The position numbers were made by a program, and so were the translations under genes. DNA of 64,000 nt from Saprospiraceae bacterium (lineage in GTDB: Bacteria; Bacteroidota; Bacteroidia; Chitinophagales; Saprospiraceae), in NCBI GenBank assembly GCA_016712145.1, contig JADJRO010000001.1, positions 1,798,001-1,862,000 of the forward strand, written 5' to 3'. Of this stretch, positions 18,386-26,850 are shown in pieces (position 1 is the first letter of the stretch; every line of letters starts with the position of its first letter). The notes below the pieces were generated by a model. The model saw nothing but the letters and a program-made list of their open reading frames with translations, was not told the origin of the DNA and made no database searches.

Positions 18386-20190
18386 GCCAATCCTACTTAA
18401 GAATCATCAGGTATTTTCTGTTATCCTGCCTGGCATGTTTTTCATTGCATGCGCAATCTCAAGTTGACACAAGTTCAAATAAGATCCAAGTTATTCATGC
18501 GGATGTATTTCAATTTGAGCGATTTGGTGGCAGAGAAATTCAATATTTATCCCATGATGTATTGGTACGACACAAAGCGACTTATCTCTTGTGTGATTCA
18601 GCAATCATAGATGGAAATAAAATGACTGCGATGGGGCATGTGCGGATCGTAGAAGGAGATAGTTTACAAATTTTTGGTGACAGTCTTAAATATGATGGTG
18701 AATTATCGCTGGCAGATTTTATTGGAAACATTGTATTGAAACACCGGGACCAGGAGTTGTTTACCAGCATACTGAACTATGACTTGAAATCACGGGTTGC
18801 ACGATACCCAACAAAAGGAATTTTAATATCTGAAAACGCACGACTTAAAAGCAATCGGGGATATTACTTTGCGAAAACTGGCACGGCTTATTTTAAAGAC
18901 AGTGTAATCGTTTTATTGAATGACAGTTTGAATTTGTTATCCGATTCCCTGGTTTATGAAACAAAAACTAAATTGGTTCGATTTACCGGTCCCACATTAA
19001 TTGAACAAGACAGTTTAGAAATCTATTGTGAAAAAGGGTATTACAATGTTGAATTGCAACAATCCTATTTTGGAAATTATCCAAGATATCGTCGGGGCAA
19101 TCAAATTGCAGATGCACGTGATATTTACCACGATGCAATTAAAAATACAATCACCTTGGTTCATGATGGATACATTCGCGATGCAAAACAAGAAGCGCGA
19201 GCCGATAGCATTGTAATTAACGAAATTACCCAAGACGTAAAGCCGTTTCGGAATGCGAGTTATAAAGAAGGCGAACGATTGCTTACTGGAAATCTAATCG
19301 AATACAATCGAAAAAGTAAATCGCTCAATGTTTCCGGAAAAACCAGTGTTACAGAAAGCGGTAGAACCATTGAAGCCCTGCAATTAAAATATGACGGAGT
19401 TAAAGATCTGGGTCAAGCCAGTGGCGGTGTTTCTGTTAAAGATACCAGCAGCGGGTATACCATCGTGTGTGATACATTTATTTATAGTAAAACCAATTAC
19501 AAATATCGGGCACTTGGTGCAAGCCACAGGCCTTATATTGCCTCAGATTTCAACAGCGACAGTTTGTATTTATCAGCAGACAGTTTGTTTTCAGAAAGAT
19601 TGCAATCGGGTACTGATAGTTTTCAGGTTTTGTATGCCTGGGGAAAGGTAAAAATTTGGAGTCCGCGATTGCAAGGCTTATGCGATTCCTTGTTTTTTTC
19701 TGGAAAAGATTCCACATTTTATTTATTTGAGAAGCCTGTATTGTGGTCTGATACGACTCAATTTACAGGTGATACGATTCACATGCTTTTATCCGGAAAA
19801 TCACTCAAGGATATTTTTTTAAAACAAAAAGCATTTATTATCAATCATGATTTTACTAATCTTGAGAACCAATTGAAAGGGAGAGACATTCAAGCACATT
19901 TTGAACTGAAGAAAATCAATTACATGGATGTGCAAGGCAATGCAGAATCTGTCTATTTTATAAAAGATGATGAAAAAGGATTTATAGGAACCAATTTTAT
20001 TCAATGCAGCAGCATGAGATTGAATTTTAATGCAGATGAAAAGATTGAATTCATCGATTTTTTTACAAAACCAAAAGGAAATATGTTGCCTTTACAAGAT
20101 GGGCGTAAAAAATTTCTGGATGGATTTAATCCCAGGAATAAGGAAAAACCACAATCATTAGAGGAAATTATTAAAAAGGAATCCAAATGA
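18382..20190 (+). CDS. OstA/LptA-like outer-membrane biogenesis protein
   Basis: A 602-residue exported protein with a signal peptide ending near LHAQS. The bulk is a run of beta-jelly-roll repeats of the form xxGxVxxxxxDxLxxxxDSLxYD, for example MTAMGHVRIVEGDSLQIFGDSL, here cited only in part, and LLNDSLNLLSDSLVYE. This is the LptA/OstA-like periplasmic repeat that carries lipopolysaccharide between membranes. The long Bacteroidota form probably combines LptA-like and LptD N-terminal functions; no C-terminal barrel is evident. It overlaps the genes on both sides by 4 bp. Confidence 0.82.
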   Translation: MSQSYLRIIRYFLLSCLACFSLHAQSQVDTSSNKIQVIHADVFQFERFGGREIQYLSHDVLVRHKATYLLCDSAIIDGNKMTAMGHVRIVEGDSLQIFGDSLKYDGELSLADFIGNIVLKHRDQELFTSILNYDLKSRVARYPTKGILISENARLKSNRGYYFAKTGTAYFKDSVIVLLNDSLNLLSDSLVYETKTKLVRFTGPTLIEQDSLEIYCEKGYYNVELQQSYFGNYPRYRRGNQIADARDIYHDAIKNTITLVHDGYIRDAKQEARADSIVINEITQDVKPFRNASYKEGERLLTGNLIEYNRKSKSLNVSGKTSVTESGRTIEALQLKYDGVKDLGQASGGVSVKDTSSGYTIVCDTFIYSKTNYKYRALGASHRPYIASDFNSDSLYLSADSLFSERLQSGTDSFQVLYAWGKVKIWSPRLQGLCDSLFFSGKDSTFYLFEKPVLWSDTTQFTGDTIHMLLSGKSLKDIFLKQKAFIINHDFTNLENQLKGRDIQAHFELKKINYMDVQGNAESVYFIKDDEKGFIGTNFIQCSSMRLNFNADEKIEFIDFFTKPKGNMLPLQDGRKKFLDGFNPRNKEKPQSLEEIIKKESK

Positions 20191-20909
20191 AACGCCTGGC
20201 TCTTTATTTATTGTTCTTAGCACCGACAATTTGTTGTTCTCAAGTTGATAAAGCGATTCAGGCATATAAGACTAAAGATTATAATACAGCGCTAACTGAA
20301 TGGAATCAGCTTCTTGCTAATGGAATGCGAGGAGCAGATCTCTATTATAATATTGGGAATACGTACACTGGTTTAAAAGAGTATCCACAAGCGATCCTGT
20401 ATTACCGAAAAGCTTTGAAGTGGGATCCAAATTGTGCAGCATGTATTAAAAATTTAAAAATCGCCGAGTCTGCAGCAGGGATCGAAACATTTGAATTTCC
20501 CGAATTTATACTTTTCAAGATTTATAAATCCATCTTATTAAGCTTGCAAGCATTTCATTGGTTTATGCTTTTTGTTTTGGCGGTTTCTATAGGGATTGCG
20601 GGCTATTTATTCAAAGACAAAATGCCATTGTCACTTCAATCGATCCGCTTAGTATTGTTGTTTGCGTTCATTTCCTTGTTGTTGGCGGTACACCGAGACT
20701 CGATTCGAAATAAACAGAATGGATTTGTATTATTACAGGCAAGTCCATTGTATCTATCACCCGATCCGGGCAGTAGTAAAAAGGATGATTTGAAAGCCGG
20801 GCTCTATTTGCAAATAAAAGATCAGATCCAGGGGTGGATTAAAGTTCAAACCACAGAATTAGACTTTGGTTGGATTGAATTAAATAAAGGAGTACGGGTT
20901 ATTCTATAA
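20187..20909 (+). CDS. TPR-containing membrane protein, BatE-like
   Basis: A 240-residue protein: signal peptide (to about residue 18), TPR motifs at about 20-95 (YKTKDYNTALTEWNQLL, DLYYNIGNTYTGLKEYPQAI), two hydrophobic helices at about 110-180, and a C-terminal SH3-like segment. TPR plus two helices plus an SH3-like tail is the layout of BatE in Bacteroidota aerotolerance operons. The other bat genes are not next to it, so the role is inferred from architecture only. It starts within the stop of the OstA-like gene. Confidence 0.75.
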   Translation: MKRLALYLLFLAPTICCSQVDKAIQAYKTKDYNTALTEWNQLLANGMRGADLYYNIGNTYTGLKEYPQAILYYRKALKWDPNCAACIKNLKIAESAAGIETFEFPEFILFKIYKSILLSLQAFHWFMLFVLAVSIGIAGYLFKDKMPLSLQSIRLVLLFAFISLLLAVHRDSIRNKQNGFVLLQASPLYLSPDPGSSKKDDLKAGLYLQIKDQIQGWIKVQTTELDFGWIELNKGVRVIL

Positions 20910-20952
20910 CTCCAGGGTATTCAATAAATAAATAAATAAGAAGAAAAACGGT

Positions 20953-21201
20953 TTAGAGAACGTGTACGACGTTGCGATCTTCGCGGGTCTTTTTAAAAGT
21001 AACTACACCTGCTTTAAGAGCAAATAATGTAAAATCTTTTCCAACACCTACATTAATACCTGGGTGATATTTTGTTCCCCGTTGGCGCACGATGATGTTA
21101 CCGGGAATTGCTTCCTGACCTCCAAATAATTTTACGCCCAATCGTTTGCTATTACTATCGCGACCGTTACTTGTACTACCTTCCCCTTTCTTATGTGCCA
21201 T
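20953..21201 (-). CDS. rpmA: 50S ribosomal protein L27
   Basis: An 82-residue protein starting MAHKKGEGSTSNGRDSNSK and containing GNIIVRQRGTKYHPG, the standard L27 sequence. L27 sits at the peptidyl transferase centre. It follows rplU by 19 bp on the same strand, the normal L21-L27 operon. Confidence 0.97.
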   Translation of the reverse strand: MAHKKGEGSTSNGRDSNSKRLGVKLFGGQEAIPGNIIVRQRGTKYHPGINVGVGKDFTLFALKAGVVTFKKTREDRNVVHVL

Positions 21202-21220
21202 GGCTTAAAATTTTATCGAA

Positions 21221-21532
21221 TTAAATTTGGATGGATTCAACCTGAATTTGTGTAAAACATTGACGGTGGCCATTCTTTTTTTCATAGCCTTTTCTCCGCT
21301 TCTTTTTAAACACAATTACTTTGTCGCCTTTGATATGATCTAACACTTTAGCAGAAATGCTTGCACCTGCAATGTTGGGCATTCCAATGGTTGTTTGTTC
21401 GCCATTAATCAGCATCAATACCTGATCAAAATTTACTTGACTGCCTGTTTCGGCTTCCTGACGGTGAACATACAATTTTTGGCCTTTACTGACTTTAAAT
21501 TGTTGCCCTGCTATATTAACCACTGCGATCAT
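21221..21532 (-). CDS. rplU: 50S ribosomal protein L21
   Basis: A 103-residue protein starting MIAVVNIAGQQFKVSKGQ and ending with the KKRRKGYEKKNGHRQ region, both typical of L21. It binds 23S rRNA domain I. It is the first gene of the rplU-rpmA operon, with a candidate promoter 26 bp upstream of its ATG. Confidence 0.97.
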   Translation of the reverse strand: MIAVVNIAGQQFKVSKGQKLYVHRQEAETGSQVNFDQVLMLINGEQTTIGMPNIAGASISAKVLDHIKGDKVIVFKKKRRKGYEKKNGHRQCFTQIQVESIQI

Positions 21533-21557
21533 GACTAAGGTCTTTAAAATTGGACTG

Positions 21558-21565
21558 CAAAAATA
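21558..21565 (-). promoter_or_regulatory. Candidate -7 box TATTTTTG upstream of rplU
   Basis: Read on the minus strand, TATTTTTG fits TAnnTTTG exactly and lies 26 bp before the rplU start. No TTTG -33 box is evident at the usual distance. Confidence 0.4.
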
Positions 21566-22035
21566 CTATCTTTTAGTGAAAAAAAGGGTTTTTATTGAAA
21601 AAATATGAATAAGAATTATGGCGGCCTCGAATTAGTATATCTTATTCATTATCAATGTTTTAAATCTATTTAATTCCATTTTACAGGCTAAGTACCGATC
21701 CGCTTGATGCTTAATCAGTTGAAATTTTGATGCGGACCCGCTTTGAAAAAAGCACCGGGTGTTTCACAATTAAATCAAATCGTTTGTTGAAAATTGTCAT
21801 TATTGAACACCTAGCCGCTTGTACACCCCATGATGGATTAATAAGAAAACTTCGAATCCCATCCAACAAAGCTTTTAAGTTTTTGCATTGAAATACATAT
21901 TAGTTTATATATATAGTTTATTGGTAAACAATAATTTGCTTTTAATCTAAAATTAATATTCGGAAATCATTTGCAAATAATTTCAATACAGATAACTTGT
22001 AGCAACTATTCTTAACCAATAAAAACATTGCTTTT
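21566..22035. other. AT-rich non-coding spacer between rplU and the EF-G paralogue
   Basis: 470 bp between divergent genes. I see no open frame with a coding pattern, no tRNA and no strong hairpin. It should contain the EF-G promoter, but I could not pick a convincing box. Confidence 0.5.
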
Positions 22036-24165
22036 ATGAGCCAGGATCCCAAACACATCAGGAATGTCGTCTTGCTGGGCCATTCGCATAGCGGAAAAAC
22101 CAGCCTGATAGAAAGCATGCTTTACGAAGCCAAAGCCATTACGCGTCGCGGTACCATTGATGCCGGTAATACCGTATCTGATTTTTCGGATATCGAACAA
22201 GAACGCAAATCGAGTTTGTTTAGCAAACTCATGCACGTAAGCTGGAAGGATTCTAAAATAAATATCATTGACACGCCTGGCTCTGATGATTTTGTAGGTG
22301 AAATATTATCATCTATGAAAGTAGCTGACTTGGGAATTATGACGATTAATGGTTCGCACGGTGTGGAAGTCGGAACAGAATTAATATGGGAATATGTAGA
22401 AAAATTTCACTTACCGGCAATGTTTGTAATCAATCAATGCGATCATGAAAAAGCTGATTTTGATACGTCACTGGAACAAGCCAAAGCTCGTTTTGGAAAT
22501 AAACTCATTGCATTTCAATATCCACTAAATCCAGGTAAAAATTTTAATGCCATCATCGATGCATTGCGCATGGTGATGTATGAATTTCCAGCTGATGGAG
22601 GCAAACCGGTTAAAAAAGAAATACCTGAATCTGAAAAAGCCAGAGCTCAGGAAATGCATACCGCAATTGTAGAAGCGGCAGCAGAAAATGATGATACTTT
22701 AATGGAACATTTTTTTGAAACCGGCAATCTGGATGAATCTGAATTGGCAGATGGACTCCGGAAAGGGATCGCTCATCAAAGTTTATTTCCTGTTTTTTGT
22801 TGTTCAGCTATAAAAAATATGGGGAGTGGTAGAATCATGGGATTTATAAATGATGTGTGTCCTTCTCCTGCCGATAGACCCAATGCCAAACTTAAAAATG
22901 GGGAATTAAAAGTGGATGCCTCAGGACCAACAACGCTGTTCATCTATAAAACGATGAGTGAACCTAAAGTTGGACGGGTTTCCTATTTCAAAGTATTTTC
23001 CGGAAAAGTTAAAACAGGTGATGAATTAAATAATAATGCCAATCGTGGATACGAACGGTTAAATCAAATTTATGTTTCCAATGGTAAAAACCGTGAAGCG
23101 GTTAATGAGTTGGTTGCAGGAGATTTAGGTGTTGTTGTTAAATTAAAAGACAGTCATACCAACAATACCTTAAGTGTAAAAGGACATGATGCAGAAGTAG
23201 AACCCATCCCATTTCCGGAACCAAGAACGCGAGCTGCAATATCAACAGAAAATAAAAATGATCTTGAAAAATTGATTAAAGCCATCCATGAATTACAGGA
23301 AGAAGATCCAACTTTAGTATTAGAACAATCCCAAAGACTTAAGCAAAACTTATTACATGGACAGGGTCAGTTGCACATGGATTTATTAAAGTACCGCATT
23401 GAAAAACTTCATGGCTTGCATATTGATTATTTAAAACCAAAAATTCCTTACCTCGAAACCATAACCAAAGCATCGGATACCAGTTACCGCCATAAAAAAC
23501 AATCGGGTGGTGCCGGACAATTTGCTGAGGTCTATATGCGGGTCGAGCCATTTCATGAAGGAATGCCAGATCCTGCAGGATTAAATGTCAGACATCGCGA
23601 TGCAGAAGAATTGAGTTGGGGTGGAAAATTATCTTTCTTATGGTGCATCGTTGGAGGGTCGATTGACACAAAGTTTTCCTCTGCTATCAAAAAAGGGGTG
23701 ATGAATAAAATGATTGAAGGTCCACTGACCGGATCCTATTGTACAGACATCCGGGTTTCGGTATTTGATGGAAAAATGCACCCGGTAGACAGCAACGACA
23801 TGGCTTTTCAGATAGCAGGTACTATGGCGTTTAAAGAAGCCTTTCACGAAGCTGGCGCTCAGATTCTTGAACCTGTTTATGAATTGGAAATACTTTGTGG
23901 GGATGAAGCCATGGGTGACATAATGGGTGATTTACAAACACGTCGTGCCATCATTTTAGGAATGGATTCTGAAGGTCATTACAAAAAAATTAAAGCAAAA
24001 GTTCCTTTAGCAGAAATGCATAATTACTCTTCCAGCTTGCGTTCGATGACCCAGGGTAAAGCAAAATTCAGCATGCATTTTTTAGAATATGCTCCGGCTA
24101 CTCCAGATATTCAACAAAAGTTGATTGCAGAATATAAAGCGGTATCAAAAGAACATGAAGACTAA
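22036..24165 (+). CDS. Elongation factor G paralogue (EF-G-like translational GTPase)
   Basis: A 709-residue GTPase. G1 is GHSHSGKTS, G3 is DTPGSDDF, G4 is NQCD instead of the usual NKMD. The segment that normally carries the RGITI effector motif reads IEQERKSSLFSKL, so the conserved effector Thr context is missing. Domain IV (YRHKKQSGGAGQFAEVYMR) and the C-terminal domain V (GDIMGDLQTRRAIILGMDSEG) are intact. This is the divergent EF-G-like protein common in Bacteroidota and probably not the principal translocase. A second copy of its last 34 codons lies at 39734-39835, beyond the cytochrome locus. Confidence 0.88.
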   Translation: MSQDPKHIRNVVLLGHSHSGKTSLIESMLYEAKAITRRGTIDAGNTVSDFSDIEQERKSSLFSKLMHVSWKDSKINIIDTPGSDDFVGEILSSMKVADLGIMTINGSHGVEVGTELIWEYVEKFHLPAMFVINQCDHEKADFDTSLEQAKARFGNKLIAFQYPLNPGKNFNAIIDALRMVMYEFPADGGKPVKKEIPESEKARAQEMHTAIVEAAAENDDTLMEHFFETGNLDESELADGLRKGIAHQSLFPVFCCSAIKNMGSGRIMGFINDVCPSPADRPNAKLKNGELKVDASGPTTLFIYKTMSEPKVGRVSYFKVFSGKVKTGDELNNNANRGYERLNQIYVSNGKNREAVNELVAGDLGVVVKLKDSHTNNTLSVKGHDAEVEPIPFPEPRTRAAISTENKNDLEKLIKAIHELQEEDPTLVLEQSQRLKQNLLHGQGQLHMDLLKYRIEKLHGLHIDYLKPKIPYLETITKASDTSYRHKKQSGGAGQFAEVYMRVEPFHEGMPDPAGLNVRHRDAEELSWGGKLSFLWCIVGGSIDTKFSSAIKKGVMNKMIEGPLTGSYCTDIRVSVFDGKMHPVDSNDMAFQIAGTMAFKEAFHEAGAQILEPVYELEILCGDEAMGDIMGDLQTRRAIILGMDSEGHYKKIKAKVPLAEMHNYSSSLRSMTQGKAKFSMHFLEYAPATPDIQQKLIAEYKAVSKEHED

Positions 24166-24210
24166 CTTATTTGCGATCCATTGCAAATGCTTTTGAATCT
24201 GAAAAACGTA

Positions 24211-24238
24211 CTGGTTTATTACCAGATAAGTAAATTTG
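24211..24238 (+). promoter_or_regulatory. Candidate promoter/operator of the electron-transfer operon
   Basis: TAAATTTG at 24231-24238 fits the Bacteroidota -7 box and lies 26 bp before the first ATG. Just upstream, 24211-24225, is the inverted repeat CTGGT-TTATT-ACCAG, placed where a regulator would contact the promoter spacer. No TTTG -33 box is visible. Both assignments rest on sequence pattern only. Confidence 0.4.
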
Positions 24239-24263
24239 ATGCATGCGCTGAATAAATTTTAAG

Positions 24264-24410
24264 ATGAATTTCAAAAAATTACTGATTGGATTCATCTTCT
24301 TATATTCCTTGTCTGTCTGCTATATCTCATGGATCAGCGAATCATTTGGCGCAAACAATACCAGCCAATTTATACCTTCATTGTTTAAATATGAACAAAA
24401 CGACCCATAA
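24264..24410 (+). CDS. Small single-pass membrane protein (48 residues)
   Basis: A short frame starting MNFKKLLIGFIFLYSLSVCY and ending KYEQNDP. It has an N-terminal Lys pair and one hydrophobic helix (about residues 6-24), followed by a polar tail of about 24 residues. It begins 26 bp after a candidate -7 box and overlaps the next gene by 20 bp, so it would be the first product of the operon. No family is recognised. A role as a small subunit of the membrane complex is an inference; it could also be a leader peptide. Confidence 0.5.
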   Translation: MNFKKLLIGFIFLYSLSVCYISWISESFGANNTSQFIPSLFKYEQNDP

Positions 24411-25260
24411 AATATACATTTCGACCTTAGTTGGAATCAATGTGTTTGTTCTGATCTGGTTGACCTATAAGGGCATAAGTTATTACCAAACGCCAATAGT
24501 AGATCGTTTTTTTCATGAGGACCATACAAACCTCAAGCCCAGTGGCCCATTTGGTCATGGCTATGGGATTGTGGGAACGCTGCTTATAACGATTGGTGTA
24601 TTTTCTTACATTGCCAGAAAAAAATATCGATTTCTTAGTGGCTTGGGACGATTAAAATATTGGTTGGAGTTTCATATTTTTCTATGTTCACTAGGGCCTA
24701 TATTGATTTTATTTCATACTGCGTTTAAGTTTGGTGGCATCGTTTCTGTTAGCTTTTGGAGTATGATTGCCGTTGTCGTCAGCGGGATAATAGGTCGCTT
24801 TATATATATACAAATTCCAAGAACCATTGAAGGCCGAGAATTAAGTTTAAATGAAGTAAAAGATTTGAAAGGAGATTTAAAAACAAACTTAAAAGAAATG
24901 GACTCTTTAGATGAATCCACCTATTTAAATATCCTTCAAACGCTAAAACAAGAAAACACAATTTCAAATGATTCGATGTTTAAAAAATGGTTGACTAAAC
25001 GCAAACAAGATTATCAAACCATTAAAAAACTTAGAGCTGCTTTAAAGCATAGTAATATTAAAAAAGAAACGCAGCAATCGATACTTTCTATGATAAAAAA
25101 TGAAATAAGCCTGAATCATAAAATTGAACGTTTGCTAACTATGCAAAAGCTTTTTAAATATTGGCACGTTGCACATTTACCATTTGCTTTGATTATGGCA
25201 ATTATTTTAATTATCCATGTTGCGATTACCTTAAGCTTTGGTTACCGATGGATCTTTTAA
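24391..25260 (+). CDS. Membrane protein with two H-x13-H pairs, probable di-haem cytochrome b
   Basis: A 289-residue protein from the ATG at 24391 (a frame open from 24286 adds an implausible N-terminus). Hydrophobic helices lie at about 9-30, 57-75, 95-112, 117-140 and 263-284. Two helices each carry a His pair spaced H-x13-H: His95/His109 and His262/His276. This is the spacing used by cytochrome b and ferric-reductase-type proteins to hold two stacked haems across a membrane. A charged, probably helical cytoplasmic loop (about 145-255) separates them. I know no exact family. In context it could pass electrons between the quinone pool or the adjoining flavoprotein and the periplasmic cytochromes. 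It overlaps the next gene by 13 bp. Confidence 0.65.
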   Translation: MNKTTHKIYISTLVGINVFVLIWLTYKGISYYQTPIVDRFFHEDHTNLKPSGPFGHGYGIVGTLLITIGVFSYIARKKYRFLSGLGRLKYWLEFHIFLCSLGPILILFHTAFKFGGIVSVSFWSMIAVVVSGIIGRFIYIQIPRTIEGRELSLNEVKDLKGDLKTNLKEMDSLDESTYLNILQTLKQENTISNDSMFKKWLTKRKQDYQTIKKLRAALKHSNIKKETQQSILSMIKNEISLNHKIERLLTMQKLFKYWHVAHLPFALIMAIILIIHVAITLSFGYRWIF

Positions 25261-26597
25261 TTTCTGAACTCATCCTCGAAGAATTAATAATTTATGGCTC
25301 CGTGGCCGTTGTTTGCTTTACAATTATTTTCTTTTACATCCGTAAGCAGCAAAAACAATCAAAACATTTTGAGGCAAAAATAATTAAAGCAAAGGAAGAG
25401 GGATTGTTTGAACCCGTTTCGTTACATCCAGTCATCGATACCAATTCATGCATTAAAACAGGCGCCTGCCTGACTGCTTGTCCTGAAAAAGATATAATCG
25501 GAATTGTAAATGGAAGAGCAACACTTGTAAATGCATCTCAATGCATTGGTCACGGTGCTTGTTTTCATGCGTGTCCGGTTGAAGCCATTACATTAAGAAT
25601 CGGAACTGAAAAACGAGGAGTCGATTTACCGCATGTAAATCAAAATTTTGAAAGCAATGTACCTGGAATCTATATAGCAGGTGAATTGGGTGGCATGGGC
25701 TTGATTAAAAACAGTGTAGAGCAAGGAAAAAATGCGGTAGAAAACATGGCAAAGGTCGGTTTTAATAAAAACAATCCGCAATTTGATTTAATAATAATAG
25801 GAGCCGGACCTGCAGGCATTGCAGCTTCATTAAATGCTAAAAAACACAATCTCAAATTTATTACACTCGAACAAGATAGTTTAGGGGGAACTGTGTTTAC
25901 GTTTCCCCGTACTAAAATTGTAATGACTGCTCCTATGCATTTACCTTTGTTTGGCAAAATTCAATTACGTGATACAAGTAAATCAGAATTATTGGACCTC
26001 TGGATCAAAGTACTTTCTGAAAATAATATTAAAATAAAAGAGAATACCAAAGTTGAATCCATCGCTTACAAAGACGAGCAATTTATTGTCACAACCAACA
26101 CCGGTGAAAATTTCCAAACTGAAAAAATAGTATTGGCTATTGGGCGAAGAGGCAGTCCAAGAAAACTAAATGTACCTGGTGAACAATTAGAAAAAGTAGC
26201 ATATAGATTGCTGGAACCAGAAAACATTTTCAATAAAAAAATAATAGTTGTTGGAGGTGGAGATTCTGCAATTGAAGCAGCCCTTTCATTGGCTGAACAA
26301 AATGAAGTATTGCTTTCCTATAGAGGAGATTCTTTTGGAAGAATAAAGCCAAAAAATAATGAAAAAATTAAGGAAGCAATTACTCTTTCTAAAATTGATG
26401 TTCGGTTTAATTCAACCATACATTCTATTGAAACAACTCACATTTTGCTAAAAACCGAGAACAAAGAAGGCTTAGAACAAATTGAAAACGATTTAATTTA
26501 CATTTTTGCCGGAGGTGAGTTACCCACCCAATTTTTAGAAAAAGCAGGAATTCAAATTAGTAAACGATTTGGTTATACGCTTTTAAAACATTCTTGA
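25248..26597 (+). CDS. Membrane-anchored ferredoxin / FAD-NAD(P) oxidoreductase with permuted domain order
   Basis: A 449-residue protein from the ATG at 25248. One N-terminal helix (about 12-31) is followed by a ferredoxin-like domain (about 60-120) with two motifs CIKTGACLTACP and CIGHGACFHACP. Both read C-x5-C-x3-C-P; the usual second Cys is Thr in one and His in the other. Then comes VPGIYIAGELGGMGLIKNSV, which resembles the C-terminal FAD-contact segment of thioredoxin-reductase-like enzymes but here precedes the first Rossmann motif IIIGAGPAGIAASLNA. The second nucleotide motif is IVVGGGDSAIEAALSLAE. No redox-active CxxC is seen. It probably moves electrons between NAD(P)H, FAD and Fe-S clusters at the inner membrane, next to the cytochrome b-like protein. 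Confidence 0.75.
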   Translation: MDLLISELILEELIIYGSVAVVCFTIIFFYIRKQQKQSKHFEAKIIKAKEEGLFEPVSLHPVIDTNSCIKTGACLTACPEKDIIGIVNGRATLVNASQCIGHGACFHACPVEAITLRIGTEKRGVDLPHVNQNFESNVPGIYIAGELGGMGLIKNSVEQGKNAVENMAKVGFNKNNPQFDLIIIGAGPAGIAASLNAKKHNLKFITLEQDSLGGTVFTFPRTKIVMTAPMHLPLFGKIQLRDTSKSELLDLWIKVLSENNIKIKENTKVESIAYKDEQFIVTTNTGENFQTEKIVLAIGRRGSPRKLNVPGEQLEKVAYRLLEPENIFNKKIIVVGGGDSAIEAALSLAEQNEVLLSYRGDSFGRIKPKNNEKIKEAITLSKIDVRFNSTIHSIETTHILLKTENKEGLEQIENDLIYIFAGGELPTQFLEKAGIQISKRFGYTLLKHS

Positions 26598-26850
26598 AGA
26601 AATAAGTTTCATTTACCAAGCTGGCACATTGCATCCGATTCATCGTTAAATTTAACTGGTACAGTCTTTAATTTTACAGTTCGGGCTGCTAACACATTCA
26701 TTCACATACCCATTTTGCTAACTTTAATGATTATTATCATCTCACTGTCAAGTGAATTTGTAGTAATTTTAAAGGATTGGAAACACACGCCCAAATAATT
26801 GTTCTCTTGTTAATTTAAGAATAAAACTTTATTTGGAAAATGTAAAAGCT

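Noticed and set aside
24286..24390. N-terminal extension of the cytochrome b-like protein
   Set aside because: The extra 35 residues lack a hydrophobic or conserved pattern and overlap the better small-protein frame at 24264-24410; the ATG at 24391 gives a normal membrane-protein start.
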